Shown here: in pieces, positions 47,356 to 59,678 of the stretch
How positions within the stretch are numbered: position 1 is the first letter of the stretch
Layout: every line of letters begins with the position of its first letter
From: Timema cristinae
Lineage: Eukaryota > Arthropoda > Insecta > Phasmatodea > Timematidae
NCBI GenBank assembly: GCA_039000515.1
Contig: JBCFYV010011164.1
Span: 42,950,288-43,014,287, forward strand
Direction: 5' to 3'
Length of the DNA stretch: 64,000 nucleotides
Program-made: the position numbers and the translations under genes
Notes under the pieces: generated by a model
The model's input: the letters and a program-made list of their open reading frames with translations, nothing else
Database searches by the model: none
Told to the model about the DNA's origin: nothing

Positions 47356-48711
47356 TCAGTCCCATTCGCCAATGTGCATTGTCCTCGGAGTAGGAGGGAT
47401 ATACGCTCGGGTCGGAATCGGAAGGCGTCCATAAATGTGATTGTATGGAGACTCTGAAATTTCAGAATCCATCCCCGAATCGAAACTCCTGGCGTGCCAC
47501 ATGATCGGATGCTGGTGATGTGGATGTTGTAACGGTGGTCCTCCATGGTGAGGTGGAGGATGATGATAGTGGCTAGATGGACCCATATATCGTCCCATAT
47601 CTTTCGTTTTTGTTTTTACAAAATTGGGAACTCTTGCTCGAAGGCCACAATAGTAGGGATCTTCATATTTCTTGCTCTCTTTAGTCTTGCTTTTTCCTCG
47701 AGAGCTTGGAAGAGGTTGTATTCTATTTTCTTCAACACCGTCATCGTAATCTGGTTTGGGAATATTGCGTGGATAAGTCGTGTCTCTCGGTGGAAGTTTG
47801 GGGGGTTTGTCACTACGGCGCTGCAAGCGTTGCTGTTGAAGTAGTTGTTCTCGTGTTGCAGCTACCATGCTGGTATTATTAGGTCCATTTGCAGCCCCTG
47901 CACCAGAACTGCCAGGAAAACCCCCACTTCCAGCAACACTGTAAGGATCCTCATCTGGTATTGGAATGCGAGGTCTGTTTCTAATATCAACCAAACTCTT
48001 CACTGGAGGTAGTTTGGATTTGAGCATATCCATGGCAACAACATTTATGATAAGAACCCAGATGGGGCAATCTAGAAGTTCCTGCTCATTTTTAACAAAT
48101 GCCACAGCACAGAGACATTGGCACTCCAAGCGACGACGGTCTGGGTAAGCACAGCGTAGTTCTCTGTTTACATTCTGCTGGAACTTCTTCATGTCAAAAA
48201 GCTTTACCGGTTTGTCAACCTCAAGAGCACAGTTCGGCAACTTTAGGACATCATTTCCTATACTAGTTTCCTCTCCATTGCTTGTGTTTTTAACATACAC
48301 GTTACTTTTAGACACTCGTTTCACAAGTATGTTGCCTTGGTCATCCATTTTTACTTTGACACCATGAGCTATGTGCCTTTTCAGTTCTTCTGTTTTGGGG
48401 TCTCTCATAGGATTTTCAAAACCACACAAACCAATTCTAAAACCATCAAACCCATCATCAGAACCATTGACTGTTAAAACTGGTGCTCTGGCATAAGCTT
48501 TGGCTACTCTCCTATTCCTCTCCAAAACAATCACTTTGGCCCATATCTCGTCATCTATTTGAGTCCATTTGTCTAAAACCTCTTGAATGTGATCCTTGTA
48601 AAGCTTATCTTTATGATACCAGACATCTTCCAAATCTTCCTGTATAGCATACGTAGAGTCTAGGTTAAGATCGTCTATAGACCTAGACAAAATTCGTCGT
48701 CTCGAAACCAT
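47356..48711 (-). CDS. MH2-domain protein of the Expansion/Rebuff type
   Basis: An intact single-exon ORF of 451 codons. Residues about 57-233 align with the Smad MH2 fold: an opening WAKVIVLERN, FRIGLCGFENP, then RHIAHGVKV, the strand GNILVKRVSKSNVYV, KLFDMKKFQ and the closing CPIWVLIINVVAMDMLKSKL. No MH1 DNA-binding domain precedes it. After the domain come a Gly/Ala/Asn-rich linker, a PPKLPPRD motif (SH3-type ligand, about 303-310), a Lys-rich part and a His/Pro-rich segment (about 385-410). In Drosophila, MH2-only Smad-like proteins Expansion and Rebuff act in tracheal tube size and chitin deposition in the cytoplasm; orthology here is inferred. The start is the first ATG after stops in frame. 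Other frames on both strands are shadows. Confidence 0.78.
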   Translation of the reverse strand: MVSRRRILSRSIDDLNLDSTYAIQEDLEDVWYHKDKLYKDHIQEVLDKWTQIDDEIWAKVIVLERNRRVAKAYARAPVLTVNGSDDGFDGFRIGLCGFENPMRDPKTEELKRHIAHGVKVKMDDQGNILVKRVSKSNVYVKNTSNGEETSIGNDVLKLPNCALEVDKPVKLFDMKKFQQNVNRELRCAYPDRRRLECQCLCAVAFVKNEQELLDCPIWVLIINVVAMDMLKSKLPPVKSLVDIRNRPRIPIPDEDPYSVAGSGGFPGSSGAGAANGPNNTSMVAATREQLLQQQRLQRRSDKPPKLPPRDTTYPRNIPKPDYDDGVEENRIQPLPSSRGKSKTKESKKYEDPYYCGLRARVPNFVKTKTKDMGRYMGPSSHYHHPPPHHGGPPLQHPHHQHPIMWHARSFDSGMDSEISESPYNHIYGRLPIPTRAYIPPTPRTMHIGEWD

Positions 48712-48775
48712 ATTGATAAATTACATCACAAACGGGTTATCGCCCAAAAAATGATTCATTAGTACTCACAGAGTA

Positions 48776-48790
48776 GGTATATATATAGTA
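48776..48790 (-). promoter_or_regulatory. Possible TATA box of the MH2-protein gene
   Basis: On minus, CTATATATATA lies about 70 bases before the ATG at 48711, which would place a start site near 48750. A GTGAGT just after could instead be a splice donor of an upstream non-coding exon. Confidence 0.3.
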
Positions 48791-50740
48791 GACCCCCGAT
48801 TAAGTTCGTACAAAATAAAAATGTAGACACTTCCGAGCACTGGACCAAAATCCGCAGAAATTCAACTGAGGCAATAGGATCAACTTAATTCTTGACGTTT
48901 AGAATAACATTAAAGTTATTTATTGTTTCCACGATCCCAATTATTTATCACAGTCTAACAACTAGTATACATTATTAGAAGCTAAAAGAAGAATCAATTT
49001 GTTGTATATCAAACTTATTTCTACAATTAAATTGTTATGAATCGTATTTCCTAGAGGAAAAATGTAACTTAATGCAAGAGATTTCGCTTTAACTAGGTCA
49101 GATGTGAAAGTAGTGAAAGCTCATTGGATTGGAATGGACAGCCTTAAAAGTTAAGTAAATGAGAACCGAAAAATGTGAAAATGAGCATTCAACTGTCTTA
49201 GGCAAACACCAACAAAATGACAATAAATTTTATGCAGACACGATTGTGTATACGGTTGGTAGACCCTTTGTAATTACAAAGATGGTGTTTTGTCACTGTA
49301 CCATCTATAATATAGCTGGATGGACACCTATCAGTAAAATTTTAGAAGGGTGTATTGACTAGAGATAAAAAGTTATGTAATTAAATTATTGTTAAATACA
49401 AATAATATATATAGAAAATGAATACGTATTTGTGAAGACTTTTTAAATAAACATTATAAAATGAATACAATTGGAGATATATTGTACTCCATTGGTACAC
49501 TATACACAAGTTCATAGATAGAGTTAAAGTCAAAGTATATCATTAACACTGATCTTTATAATATAAATGGATAGACATATCGTATACAATTTTAGAGCTG
49601 TCGTCGGCATTGATCTCTTTAATATAACTGGATGGACATCAGTGGTTGAAATTTTCGAGCTGTCGTCGTTGCATATCCTTGTGAAAGAGAGAAGAAAATT
49701 TTCGGGTATCTCTTTCTCTTTTGACACATTCAAGGTAATGGGGTATTTTGACATCGTTCGTTAATTTGTATGAATATATGAGAATTATTAATGTATGATT
49801 AGTTAAATGAAATTAATGTGTTAATAAAAGGTTTGAAGAGCACAAATAAGTTCAATTCTCATGACTTATTTCTTTATCGGTTATCGGATATTAAATATAA
49901 TATGGTTTTGGAAAGTAATATTATACAAGCTGAGACACAATTTTAAATTAATTCTAATATACGGTACTACATAGTAATCCTTCCTACAAACCCCATAACC
50001 TAAATGAAAGCTTGAATGTAAAACTATTACTCAAAATTTTGTTATTCAGACGAATATAATTAAGTTTGAAGCTACCTTTTTTCATTTTAACTATCGAATT
50101 TTAAATATACTGAAACCATTATATAAGCTAATAACCCACATTAAATATATTGTAGTATTGACATGATGTAAACAACATAGTAAATAGCTACATATTTTAA
50201 TATATTCATTCTCATTTGGACAATATTACCTTTAAAACTGAATTGTATATCCTTTAATGTGAATATTTCTTCAGTCAAGTGGGATATAATACTTCACTAT
50301 TTTCAAACAATAATATTTTTATTCACCAGATACATGTTTTTGCATAAGAACATTGAAATAACCCTTTAAATATGTCCCCTCGCTAAATAGCAGAGGACAA
50401 ACTTTAGCGTCACGATTTGAACCGTTGTAAGGGGTGTATTTATGTCCATCCAGTTTAGTATAAAGATCACTGATCATTAAGACATGTCAAAGCATTATCT
50501 ACATGGGATAAGTATTGAAAGTAACATGTAAATTTAAATGCCAAATTTTATACATACAAAAATTTAATAAACAGTTGTAATGATACAAAAGTACAAATTG
50601 ATAGTCAAGAAATAAAATTGAAGAATAGCTAATCATGAAATAATGTTTAAAATTTTGAATATATTTTCTAAATTTAATGTAAAACGATATGAGATTTCTA
50701 AGTCTTAAATTGAAATGTAATCCTCTGCTCCTTGAAGTTA
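48791..50740. other. Intergenic, with related degenerate repeat blocks
   Basis: A ggatggacatc-type block preceded by tataatata occurs near 49308, 49556 and 49619, and in inverted form near 50445. No coding signal. Confidence 0.45.
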
Positions 50741-50850
50741 AAGATGGTTGATAACCAGTTGTTGAATTTTAACTCGACATGTTTCGTTATTTTAAAATAA
50801 CAATCATCAGGAACGGTTCCTCCAAAAACTGTTGAGTTGACAAATTACCA
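50740..50850 (-). ncRNA. Hammerhead-like motif, Penelope or SINE tail
   Basis: On minus: CTGATGA (50804-50810), two U, a perfect hairpin GTTATTTTAAAATAAC (50786-50801), then GAAAC (50781-50785). A small GGAAC/GTTCC hairpin abuts the 5' side. This is the core layout of a hammerhead ribozyme, but the usual cleavage-site UH before stem I is not evident. Confidence 0.35.
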
Positions 50851-50859
50851 AATTCCTAA

Positions 50860-53435
50860 TTGGTGCCAACTTCTTCGCTCAAACACTCATAGGTGACCTG
50901 TATCTGCTTGGAAAAGACATGACTATAGTAATAGGAACAATATTCAGCTTCGTAGTTATGGGAATCACTCCCTCTGTTAGTGACGATAATATCCAGCCAG
51001 CATCGTTTAATCTGATTAAGTTATTGTCAACCACTGATATTGACTTGCACAAATCACTTCAATTGTTCTGAAAATTACAGGAACCACCCCTTTCACAAGA
51101 TGAGAAAATATGTGAAAATCACTTCCACAACACGTACACTAGCGACAGAACTGGTTGATTATGTGCTTTGACTTCCAATCAAGGAATCTATGCCATATCT
51201 TGGGAATTCATTATCTCAAGCAAAACGGCGTTTTAATGCCCTTAGAAATAAACTAAATTCTCAACCAGATCTCAAGAAATATTATGTTGAATTCATGGAT
51301 GATTATCATAAATTTGAGCACATGAAATTATTTACCAACACACTCCAAAATAATTCCCAACATTATGTTCTACCTCACCATGGTGTACATAAATAAATAA
51401 GTTCTACCACTAAGTTGAGTGCGGTATTTAACGGAAGGGCCAAAAGCACACACGGCCTCTCATTAAATCATCACAAAGGCCCGCTTCTCCAAAACAATAT
51501 TTGCGATATTCTTTTAAACATCAGACGTCATAGAATAGTTTTTAGTGCAGAAATTCGCCAAATGTACAGACAGATTAAACATTAACCAAAATTACAATTG
51601 ATATTTTGACACGAAAATCCTAATTAGCCTCCAAAGTGTACAAAATTACCACTGTCACATATGGTGTGGATAGTTCCCCTTATTTTGCAATTTGGACTCA
51701 ACATCAGCTTATTGAGGATGAAGGTTAGGCCTTTCCCAGCGCATTCTAAGTGCTACCTACCCATACATGCATCAACGATATAATCATTGGCGTTGACAAC
51801 GTAGAAGACACACTCTCTCTTCAACAAGAGCTCACAGAGTTGTTAGAAAGGCGTGGGGTTGAATTGCGCAAATGGTACATTAACTCACAACAGGTACTAA
51901 GCGCTGTACCTTAGTAGCATCGCACGATACCGATTTACTTTAGCACCCCTAAACAACTTCTCTATAGGATCCTTGGTCTAAAATGCAAGTATACTGTCTC
52001 CCTTATGTACGCTCACCTCTCTTCTTTAATGTTTGGTGAAAGGGGAACAAGAAACTAATATCCAGTGAAATATAATAACTCTAAAAATAATGGGAGCCTT
52101 TAATGATTATAATTATTGACCATCACGGATTCCAGATATCATACTTAATAGTATAAATGAAAATTCCCCATAACAACCGCTCACATATAAGAATTAAGAT
52201 AAAACAACACAAACATTAATAGCATAAATGAAAATTCCCAATAACAACAGTTCACATAAAAAAATTAATATAAAGAAAACACAAACATTAATATCATAAA
52301 TAAAGATATTCAACAACAATTCATGACAGTGGTGACTTAACGAACTGCGATCAAACCAACAAATGCAATAATGCTCCTTACCCTTAACATTAAAATAATA
52401 CACCACAGAAATGTATTGTAAGTAAGACGTTCCCCTTCCCACCCCAGTAGCATTACAGGTGCTCTACAAGTAATTATATTATAATAGAAGAGATACTTAA
52501 AACATAAACCATTCGCCACCCTTTTTCACACAACATTAATGTTCCAAAACACGCAGGCCGAAAGATGAGGTTAAAGAAAATAGAACAATTAAACTCACCA
52601 AGTTTATCTTACCACCAAATAAAATGATTATATGAAACCCTTACTCTCTGTCACTAGGTTAGTGATCACACCAAGTATGAAAATCTGCACATCTTCCACA
52701 AAATGGAAGATTAGAAGAGGAGACCATAACAACTCACAAACTCCAAGAAAACCTTTTTTACACGTCCACCCAAAAAAAGCTCCACACATTGTATCAAACC
52801 GCCAAAAGGTGGCAAAAAGTTAATGTTTTTTTTAACCTCGTTCTCTCGTAAAACAAACAATACTTATTCAACCTATAAAAACCAAAGAGAAATTAATTTA
52901 GATCACTAATGATGAAAACAAAGATAAATTAATACGTAAATTAATAATGTTAGAGAAAATAGTCCTAAAGTCATCCACTTCAGTGTCACCATCTGTCGAT
53001 CTTGCAAAAACACTCAACCCCGACCCCTCTCCCCCCTCCTTTTCCTTCTACGTAACGGGCGACATCGCACTGCAAATGTTTATGCTGCCCGATCTTGGTA
53101 CCTAATCACAACAACTCAGTGTGGGCCACGTAGTCCAGCAGGAAGTTGAAAGTTCGGCCCGTGTTCGCCGCACAATTAAAACATAAATGCCTTCCTCTAT
53201 TATATTTAAAAAAAAAAGGTGCACAGCACACAAGATTGACAGATTGACAGCGATGAATTTGTTTGACCTATTTCAACAAGTGCCGACTAAAAGTTCAGTA
53301 TTATTTTCTGTAGCTCAAATCTACGATTCGTGGGGTTGGTTAACACCAGTAGTTTTCTTGGACAAATTATGTATGCAACTCTTATGTAAACTAGGACTAT
53401 ATTGTAATCCTGTTACAACACATAAAAGCTAAAAG
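50860..53435 (+). mobile_element. BEL/Pao retroelement relic, 5' portion (linker, RT)
   Basis: In broken plus frames, family landmarks come in order: a short DLYLLGKD (protease/linker region), LQLF-KLQEPPLS and CENHF (the linker before RT), LGNSLSQAKRRFNALRNKL, LPHHGV, VFNGRAK and MYRQI (RT), a D-D-TLSLQQELTELL stretch after the catalytic box, and near 53.3 kb KSSVLFSVAQIYDSWGWL (RT connection). Stops and shifts are many, so it is long dead. About 52.05-53.18 kb is unrelated sequence. Confidence 0.8.
52145..52325. repeat. 71-72 bp tandem repeat, about 2.5 copies
   Basis: Units start near 52145, 52216 and 52288 with ttaata(g/t)(t/c)ataaatga. They lie in the foreign stretch inside the BEL/Pao relic. 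The minus frame at 52194-52442 is a by-product. Confidence 0.75.
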
Positions 53436-54626
53436 GTTGCTTGGCTCACGATTCCGACCCCAGTTGACCCATCTCGGCAAGGCCACGACTCAACCAACAC
53501 ACCGGGGTACTGTCAATATTGGACTAGCTTGAGGGCCGAGGTTCGCTCCTCACTGCGAAAGGTGTGCCGCACCCAAGAAAAGAAGACAAACGATATGCAA
53601 GAACTGGATGCGCTCTTTCGGTAATGTTCAAAAACTCAAAGATCTGTTATTCAGCACGCGTTTGAGCATGTTCTACAACATGTTACCCCTTACCCCTCTC
53701 CTTTGGTTACCGAATCTTGATAGCACATGACATAGTTGTTGGATATATAATGGTGGGGCTCTGTGATGCAGACACACATTGCACTCTGATCACAAGGTGA
53801 GTGACCTGGTCGTAGGATAGTTAACGTCTGAATATTCAAAACTCCCTTTGGCCATAATGTTCTATATTTTCAAAATTATCCTTCTGGATTGGTAACACTT
53901 AATTTAATTAATTATCAACTCAACATGGTCTCACTGAAATTGCTCTTTAGGTCATGGATAAGTTTGATATTTTTGGACGGTTTAACCAAATCGTATGTTG
54001 GTCTTAATTCTGTGATCATTTTGAAGGACAATTTGTTCTTGTAATATTTAACTTAAAATCTATTTTATCGACCTTACGGACGGATTTATATGCTTGAGTA
54101 CCACCATTTTGGGTCAGTTATAAATCTGATAGCCCCGTACTTTATTAATGTCAATTTAAACTATTTGAGAGATTATAATCACTTGTTATTTGTTTGAAAA
54201 TATTTTATTATTGTTGCAAATATTGGAAGTTTATGGTATTTAATTAAATGTGGGGCCGCGAGTCAGCATGTTTATACTCTTATATGGACTTTAATATTTA
54301 ATATTTGTACAGCCATTTGAGGCATAAGTTCCAAAATTTCAACTCTAGTTGTTCATTACAATTATATCCGATTACGGTCGGGGAGATGTATGCAAATGGG
54401 GACCTCATTGTTATTGTTCTGACTATTTGGGAATCACCGGTAATGGCAACTTTATATATATATATATCTTATATTTACCTGATTTATTAATAGTACCTAG
54501 GTCTTTGTTTTGGCTGTCAATTATTATTAAGACTGGGCTAATAGGAATTTGTATGAAGGTTAATTTAACTGTTGATTTTATCAAATATTTTGAATCACAT
54601 TTAAGTGCGTGGGAAGGCGTCCCACA
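53436..54626. other. Foreign sequence splitting the BEL/Pao relic
   Basis: It joins with 55955-56165 to form the host of the mariner. The BEL/Pao reading resumes at 56165. The right end near 56120-56165 has aataaaaataaaac, then a short run, as an LTR end might, but no second LTR is seen. Confidence 0.35.
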
Positions 54627-54628
54627 TA

Positions 54629-55952
54629 CAAGGGTCATCCAGAAAGTAAGGTTACAAGAGCTCCTGAGGCCGGAGGAAATTTCTTGTTTCAAAGTTGGAG
54701 CACCTGGCGTGAAGGGGGATCCTAACGGTCAGTTTGTTTGGTCCCACGTGTTTGTCGGCCATTTTTTTCAGTCCCATTAAATTATTTTGATAGAGAGGTC
54801 GTCGCGCGCTCCCGCCACCTTCCACCCATGTGAGATCCGCGAGGTCATCTGTTTTTTTACTTTGCAGAACAATACCGCCGCTAATATCCATCGGAAGCCC
54901 GTATAAGTTTTTGGTAGTGATGTGATGAGTCGACAACATGTCATCAAGTGGGTTAGGTTGCTCAAAGAAGGCCGTACTGATACTCACGACGAGGCAAGGA
55001 GTGGGAAACCAACAGTGATTTCTGATGAACTTGTGCAAAAAATTGGAAAAAACAAGAGCGAAATGACCGCCATGTGACGCTTGATGACGTTCATGAAAAA
55101 TTTCTTGACATTTCTCTAAGTCTCCTTGGCGATATTGTGTCGGAAAAACTTGGCTACAAGAAGTTGTGTGCGAGATGAGTGCCCAGAATGCCCACACCGG
55201 AGCACCGTCAAAATCGCGTGACCGCTGCGCGTGAATTTTTGTATCGTTTTGCACAGGAGGGAGAATCTTTTCTGGACTCTATCATGACAGGGGATAAGAC
55301 GTGGGTGTGTCACTACACCCCAGAATCCAAAAGACAATCACTTCGGTGGCGTCATTCATCTTCCCCAGCCACCAAACTGTTCAAGACAACCCATTCAGCC
55401 GGAAAAGTCATGGTATATGTTTTTGTGAGAGTAAGGGGGTCCTTTTGGGAGATTTTATGCCTAAAGGGACTACCATTAATGCAGAGGTTTACTGCTGTAC
55501 CCTAAAAAAACTCAAAAGAACCATTCAGAACCACAGAAGGGAAATGCTGACCTGGGGAGTCAGCCTCCTTCATGACCGGGCCAGGCCCCACACCACGTGA
55601 GCTGCTGACGTCGTTTGGATATTGTCACCCACGCCCCCTATTCACCCGACTTGACGCCTTCGGACTATCACCTTTTCACTAAACTAAAGGAGTTTTTGGG
55701 TGGGAAACGTATTTCCAACAATCAGGAAGTCAAGGAAGCTTTGAAGAAGTGGCTGAAAAAGCTGGCGGGGGAGGTTTATGACACTGGCATACAAAAGCTG
55801 GTGCCCCAACTATAGAAATGTCTCGGTATTGACAGCGATTACGTTGAAAAATAGTTTATTATATTTGTGAATTATCCTGTGAATTTCAATTAAATATAAG
55901 CATTCTTCGATCCTACATAAATGTTGTAACCTTACTTTCTGGATGACCCTCG
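54629..55952 (+). mobile_element. Full-length mariner element, 1,324 bp
   Basis: TA on both sides (54627-54628 and 55953-55954). Terminal inverted repeats of about 29 bases differ at one base near the tip (CAAGGGTCATCC against CGAGGGTCATCC). The size is usual for mariner. The inside carries a broken transposase. Confidence 0.95.
54900..55855 (+). pseudogene. Mariner transposase, frameshifted
   Basis: Fragments in order: HVIKWVRLLKEGRTDTHDE and RSGKPTVISDEL (helix-turn-helix), a WVPRMPTPEHR-like block, TGDKTWVCHYTPESK with the first catalytic Asp, LLHDRARPHT with the second, and YSPDLTPSDYHLF with the third (DD34D type). Stops near 55074 and 55600 and shifts near 55170 and 55440 stop translation. 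The three Asp survive, but the protein cannot be made from this copy. Confidence 0.9.
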
Positions 55953-56164
55953 TATTTCAGTTGTTAGTTACCTGCCGCTTGGGCATTGGCGACATACTAT
56001 GGTTCATAAAACCCGTTTGCCAATTATATAATTGTTATTTTCTAATGTTTTTTTTTACAATTTCAGCGCCTAATGCTTTATATGTCTTACTCTCTCATAG
56101 AGACGAATTTGTTTATTACCTGAATAAAAATAAAACTCTCATTTTACTATCCCCGACTGTTATT

Positions 56165-58225
56165 TATGAGTGATATTAGGGGAGGGGGCGAGGGATACAT
56201 CTTGGGATGAAACCCTACATTCAGATATCCCTAAAAGATGGTTAAGGTTTCTGGAAGAGCTTCCAGCCTTAGAAAACCTCACCATACCTCGGTATCTATA
56301 CCTCTCCTCCACTGTAGTTGTCCAAGCACATGGATTCTCAGATGCATCTGAACAAGGATATGCAGCAGCCACCTAGATCAGATGTGTGATTCAAAACCCG
56401 AAGTCAAAGTATACTTGCTTATTTAAAAATCTTGTGTCACACCTTTGAAGCGGATTTCGTTACCTCGTCTTGAATTATGTGGCACCCATTTATTGTCCAA
56501 ATTAATGCAATATTGTAGCATTATCTTATCATCTATTGCCACATATTTTCAATTACTGCTTGGACAAACTCAATCATTGTACTTGCATGGATACACACGG
56601 CATCCTACCGCCTCAAGATATACTTTGCTAATCGGGTTTTTCAAATACAAGAGATGACACCTCCATAAGTATGGGCTCATGTTCCTACTAGTCAAAATCC
56701 AAATGACGTGGTCTCCCGCGGTGTTTCACTTCCCCAGTTCTGCAACCACAACTTGTGGTGGAAAGGCCCACCCTGATTAGTAGCATCCAGCACACAGTGG
56801 CCTCCATTTTATTGTGTATCTTCAGAAGAGCACATTATCCTAGAAACAAAACCTCAACCATTAAATGTACTCATCTCGACAGTCGACACACAAAGAAGAC
56901 TGGTATTTACTATTTCGATTTAAATGTGGTTCATCTTACAGAGAGTTGTTGCTTATAATGCCACGTTTCATTCATAGACTCAGAAAGGAAGACATTTATT
57001 CTGGGCCTCTCACTCCTAGAGAATTAGAAAAGGCCACCCTTCTGATTGTGAAATTAATTCAAACCAATCATTTCAAGGAATATATCAGTTTCCTCAAACT
57101 CAGCAAAAACTGTAAACCACGCTTACAACGTTCAGCACCCTTTCTGGATGCTGAGCGATTACTCTGTGAAGTAGGTAGACTCAAATAATCGCAGTTGCAT
57201 ATTCGGCAAAACACCCCTTAATTCTACCCAAGAAACATCCTATTACCTATATAATATTTGGCTAGTATCACCACAAACACCCACACCAGGCCCGCAATTA
57301 TTTAAATACATAATATCTCAAGTCTATTGAATCATCTCTGCTTCAAGCATTAACAGCTATCGTCATTTTAAATGCATTAGATGTTTCTGATGCAAGCCAA
57401 CCAAAACAGGGGTGGGATTATGGAACTATGTGGGACCATTCACAATTAAGTTGCACACATTACGGCGATCGCAACCAATAAAGGCGTATACGTGTAATTA
57501 TTTGTTTCAGCACCAAACCTGTCTTGAAGCTGCAACAGATCTGTACACAAACGCCTTCATTGCTGTACTAACTTGCTTTGTGTCCTGTCGTCGATTATGT
57601 TCAGACATTTATTCTGACTGTATCACCAACTTCATGGGAGCTTATACTCAATTGAAGAAATTAAGGACATCATTTCTTAAAGAAAAGAAGACTCAAGATT
57701 ATTGATCACATTCACCACCAAAGTTGGAGATTTGCTCAACTCCTACCCTTTGCACCCTTGTCCTCAGATTCTTAAGAGATTTACTCACTCACCTCGGGAC
57801 ATTTTCTCATTGGAAACTCTCTCACGGCTCTCCCTGGGTCATAACTAAAAGATATGCCGTTCAATCATCTTAAGAGATGGAAAATAATTCAAGATCTTTT
57901 ACAATGATTTTGGTCAAGATGGAACCGGGAGTCTCACCATAATTTACAGCAATGAATCAAGCGGAGTACTCAAAATTATAACCTCAAGAATGGAAACCTT
58001 GTAGTCATAAACGATTCGAGTTCATCCCCCATTGCTTGGCATCTTGGGCAAATATTTTCAACGTCTCGTGGTCCTGACGATGTGGTACAAGTGGTTACTC
58101 TATGAACGTCAAGAGGACCCCTTACTTGGCCTGCTGTAAGGGTTGTCCCTTTACTTAGTAAATAGGTCCTATTGTGTTCTGTTTCTTCATTACTTTTGAA
58201 CATGAATTGATCAATGGGGGGGAGG
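56165..58225 (+). mobile_element. BEL/Pao retroelement relic, 3' portion (RNase H-like, integrase)
   Basis: In order: WDETLHSDIPKRWLRF, IPRYLYL, HGFSDASEQGYAAAT, KRISLPRLELCGTHLL, a VSRG-like piece near 56715, GPLTPRELEKATLLI, APFLDAERLL, KHPLILPKKH, then integrase pieces (NYVGPFTIKL, TNFMGAYTQLKKL), and near 58.0 kb GNLVVINDSSSSPIAWHLGQ, the family's final segment. It ends at a G-rich run (58216-58225) that may be the polypurine tract. Stops and shifts are numerous; no LTR pair was found. Confidence 0.8.
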
Positions 58226-58822
58226 ATTTTTAGTCTTTACTTTATATTTTATTTTAATATAAATTTCATTATTGATTACTTAACTAGATAGTTCTTATAT
58301 TAATTAATTATTATTTTATATAAATACCACATTTTTATCTCTACCGACCATACAAAAACAACCTCACCAAAAGGGATGAACATAAATATAAAAAGAAATT
58401 TGTCAAATAAAACCCTATTTTTTTTCTGTAAATTGAGAAAAAAAGTTATATGGCAAGCAGAGGGAAATTGAAAATATCTAAGACTTATTGACTTGAGTTG
58501 AAGAGACAAAAAATAACCCAATGCAGACCATTTCTTGATTAAGGCTATAGCACTTGCATTCTTAAATAAAAATGAAAGAACTAAGCTGCTCATCTTTCTC
58601 ATGAATTCCTCTTGTTTTTATTTGAAGAAAAAAAAAAAAAAAAAAAGGGTCCAATCTTCAATTCCAGCCAGTGATCGTAGATAGAACAGAAACTTTATCC
58701 CATGAAATTAACTTGTATTTGCACTCACCTTTTTTTTCTTTCTTAACAATTGTTGTCACGGTAACTCAAAACAAAGAAAACCTTGGAGTTTGCAAAACAA
58801 ATGAAAGTTATAAAGAGCTGTC
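58226..58822. other. AT-rich flank with a poly(A) run
   Basis: A run of about 20 A at 58627-58646 is followed by ggg. No coding signal. It may include the 3' LTR of the BEL/Pao relic. Confidence 0.35.
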
Positions 58823-59097
58823 GGTGACCTGGTGGTCTAGGGGTAAGGTGTCAGACTTCTATGCTGGCGGCCGGGGTTCAATCCTCGGTCCCGGCAAAGA
58901 TTTATCTGATTACCAAACCCTTCCTTCACCTCTGACAAGACATCTTGTGAATGTGGGGAATGCCAGGCCTCCACCGTGGTTCGGATTCCACGTTAAGCTG
59001 TAGGTCCTCCATTTCATCTCACAATCACCCTACCATTACACATTAGCGTAAGTGCGTATAACCCGAATGGGTAGTAAGACGCGGTGCTAATAAAATT

Positions 59098-59143
<46 letters not shown>
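58823..59143 (+). mobile_element. tRNA-derived SINE, family 1, full length with (AAT)n tail
   Basis: Head GGTGACCTGGTGGTCTAGGG, B-box GGGGTTCAATCCTCGG, body and tail acccgaatgggtagtaagac, then an (aat)n microsatellite at about 59096-59142. It is very like the copy at 26.5 kb, so both are probably recent. Confidence 0.88.
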
Positions 59144-59678
59144 TAAGAGCTATAATTCCACTACTCTTGGAAACAGAGAAAACAACTAATATTTGGATCA
59201 AAACAGTGTAGAAGGATAAAACAAAAGAAAGGTAATAACAATAAAAGTAAAAGTTATTAAGTAGACAGCTCAAAGGTAAAGTACGAAGACCAAGTCTTAA
59301 CGTTAATTCAAATTTCGCGTCTCTGAAGTAGTAGTCAGGGTAGTTTCTCAATCTGCCGCTAGATTGCAGTTAAGTCCAGTTTCCGATGTAGATTTAGTGC
59401 TAGTCAAATGTAGATGAATATTGGAAAGACATATCGGGGTTCGAGTACATGCAGGAAAGAAATATGTTAGGGATATATAATAAGAATAAAATAGTGATGC
59501 ACACAGTTCAGTAGTAAAGACATGGAGAACAAATAAGAGTTAAGTTGAGCACGTGTATCAGTGTAATTCTTATACGTCATGGGATGCAACATAGAGAAAT
59601 GAATCGTAATACTCCGCCTCTTCATGAACACATGAATTAGGACAGAATATTGTTTACATAAAGTTTGTCATCTGCTTA

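Noticed and set aside
47545..47844. Plus-strand frame of 99 codons with Phe-rich stretches
   Set aside because: It lies opposite the intact MH2-protein ORF.
54652..55254. Minus-strand frame of 200 codons
   Set aside because: It is antisense to the mariner transposase, whose catalytic motifs are on plus.
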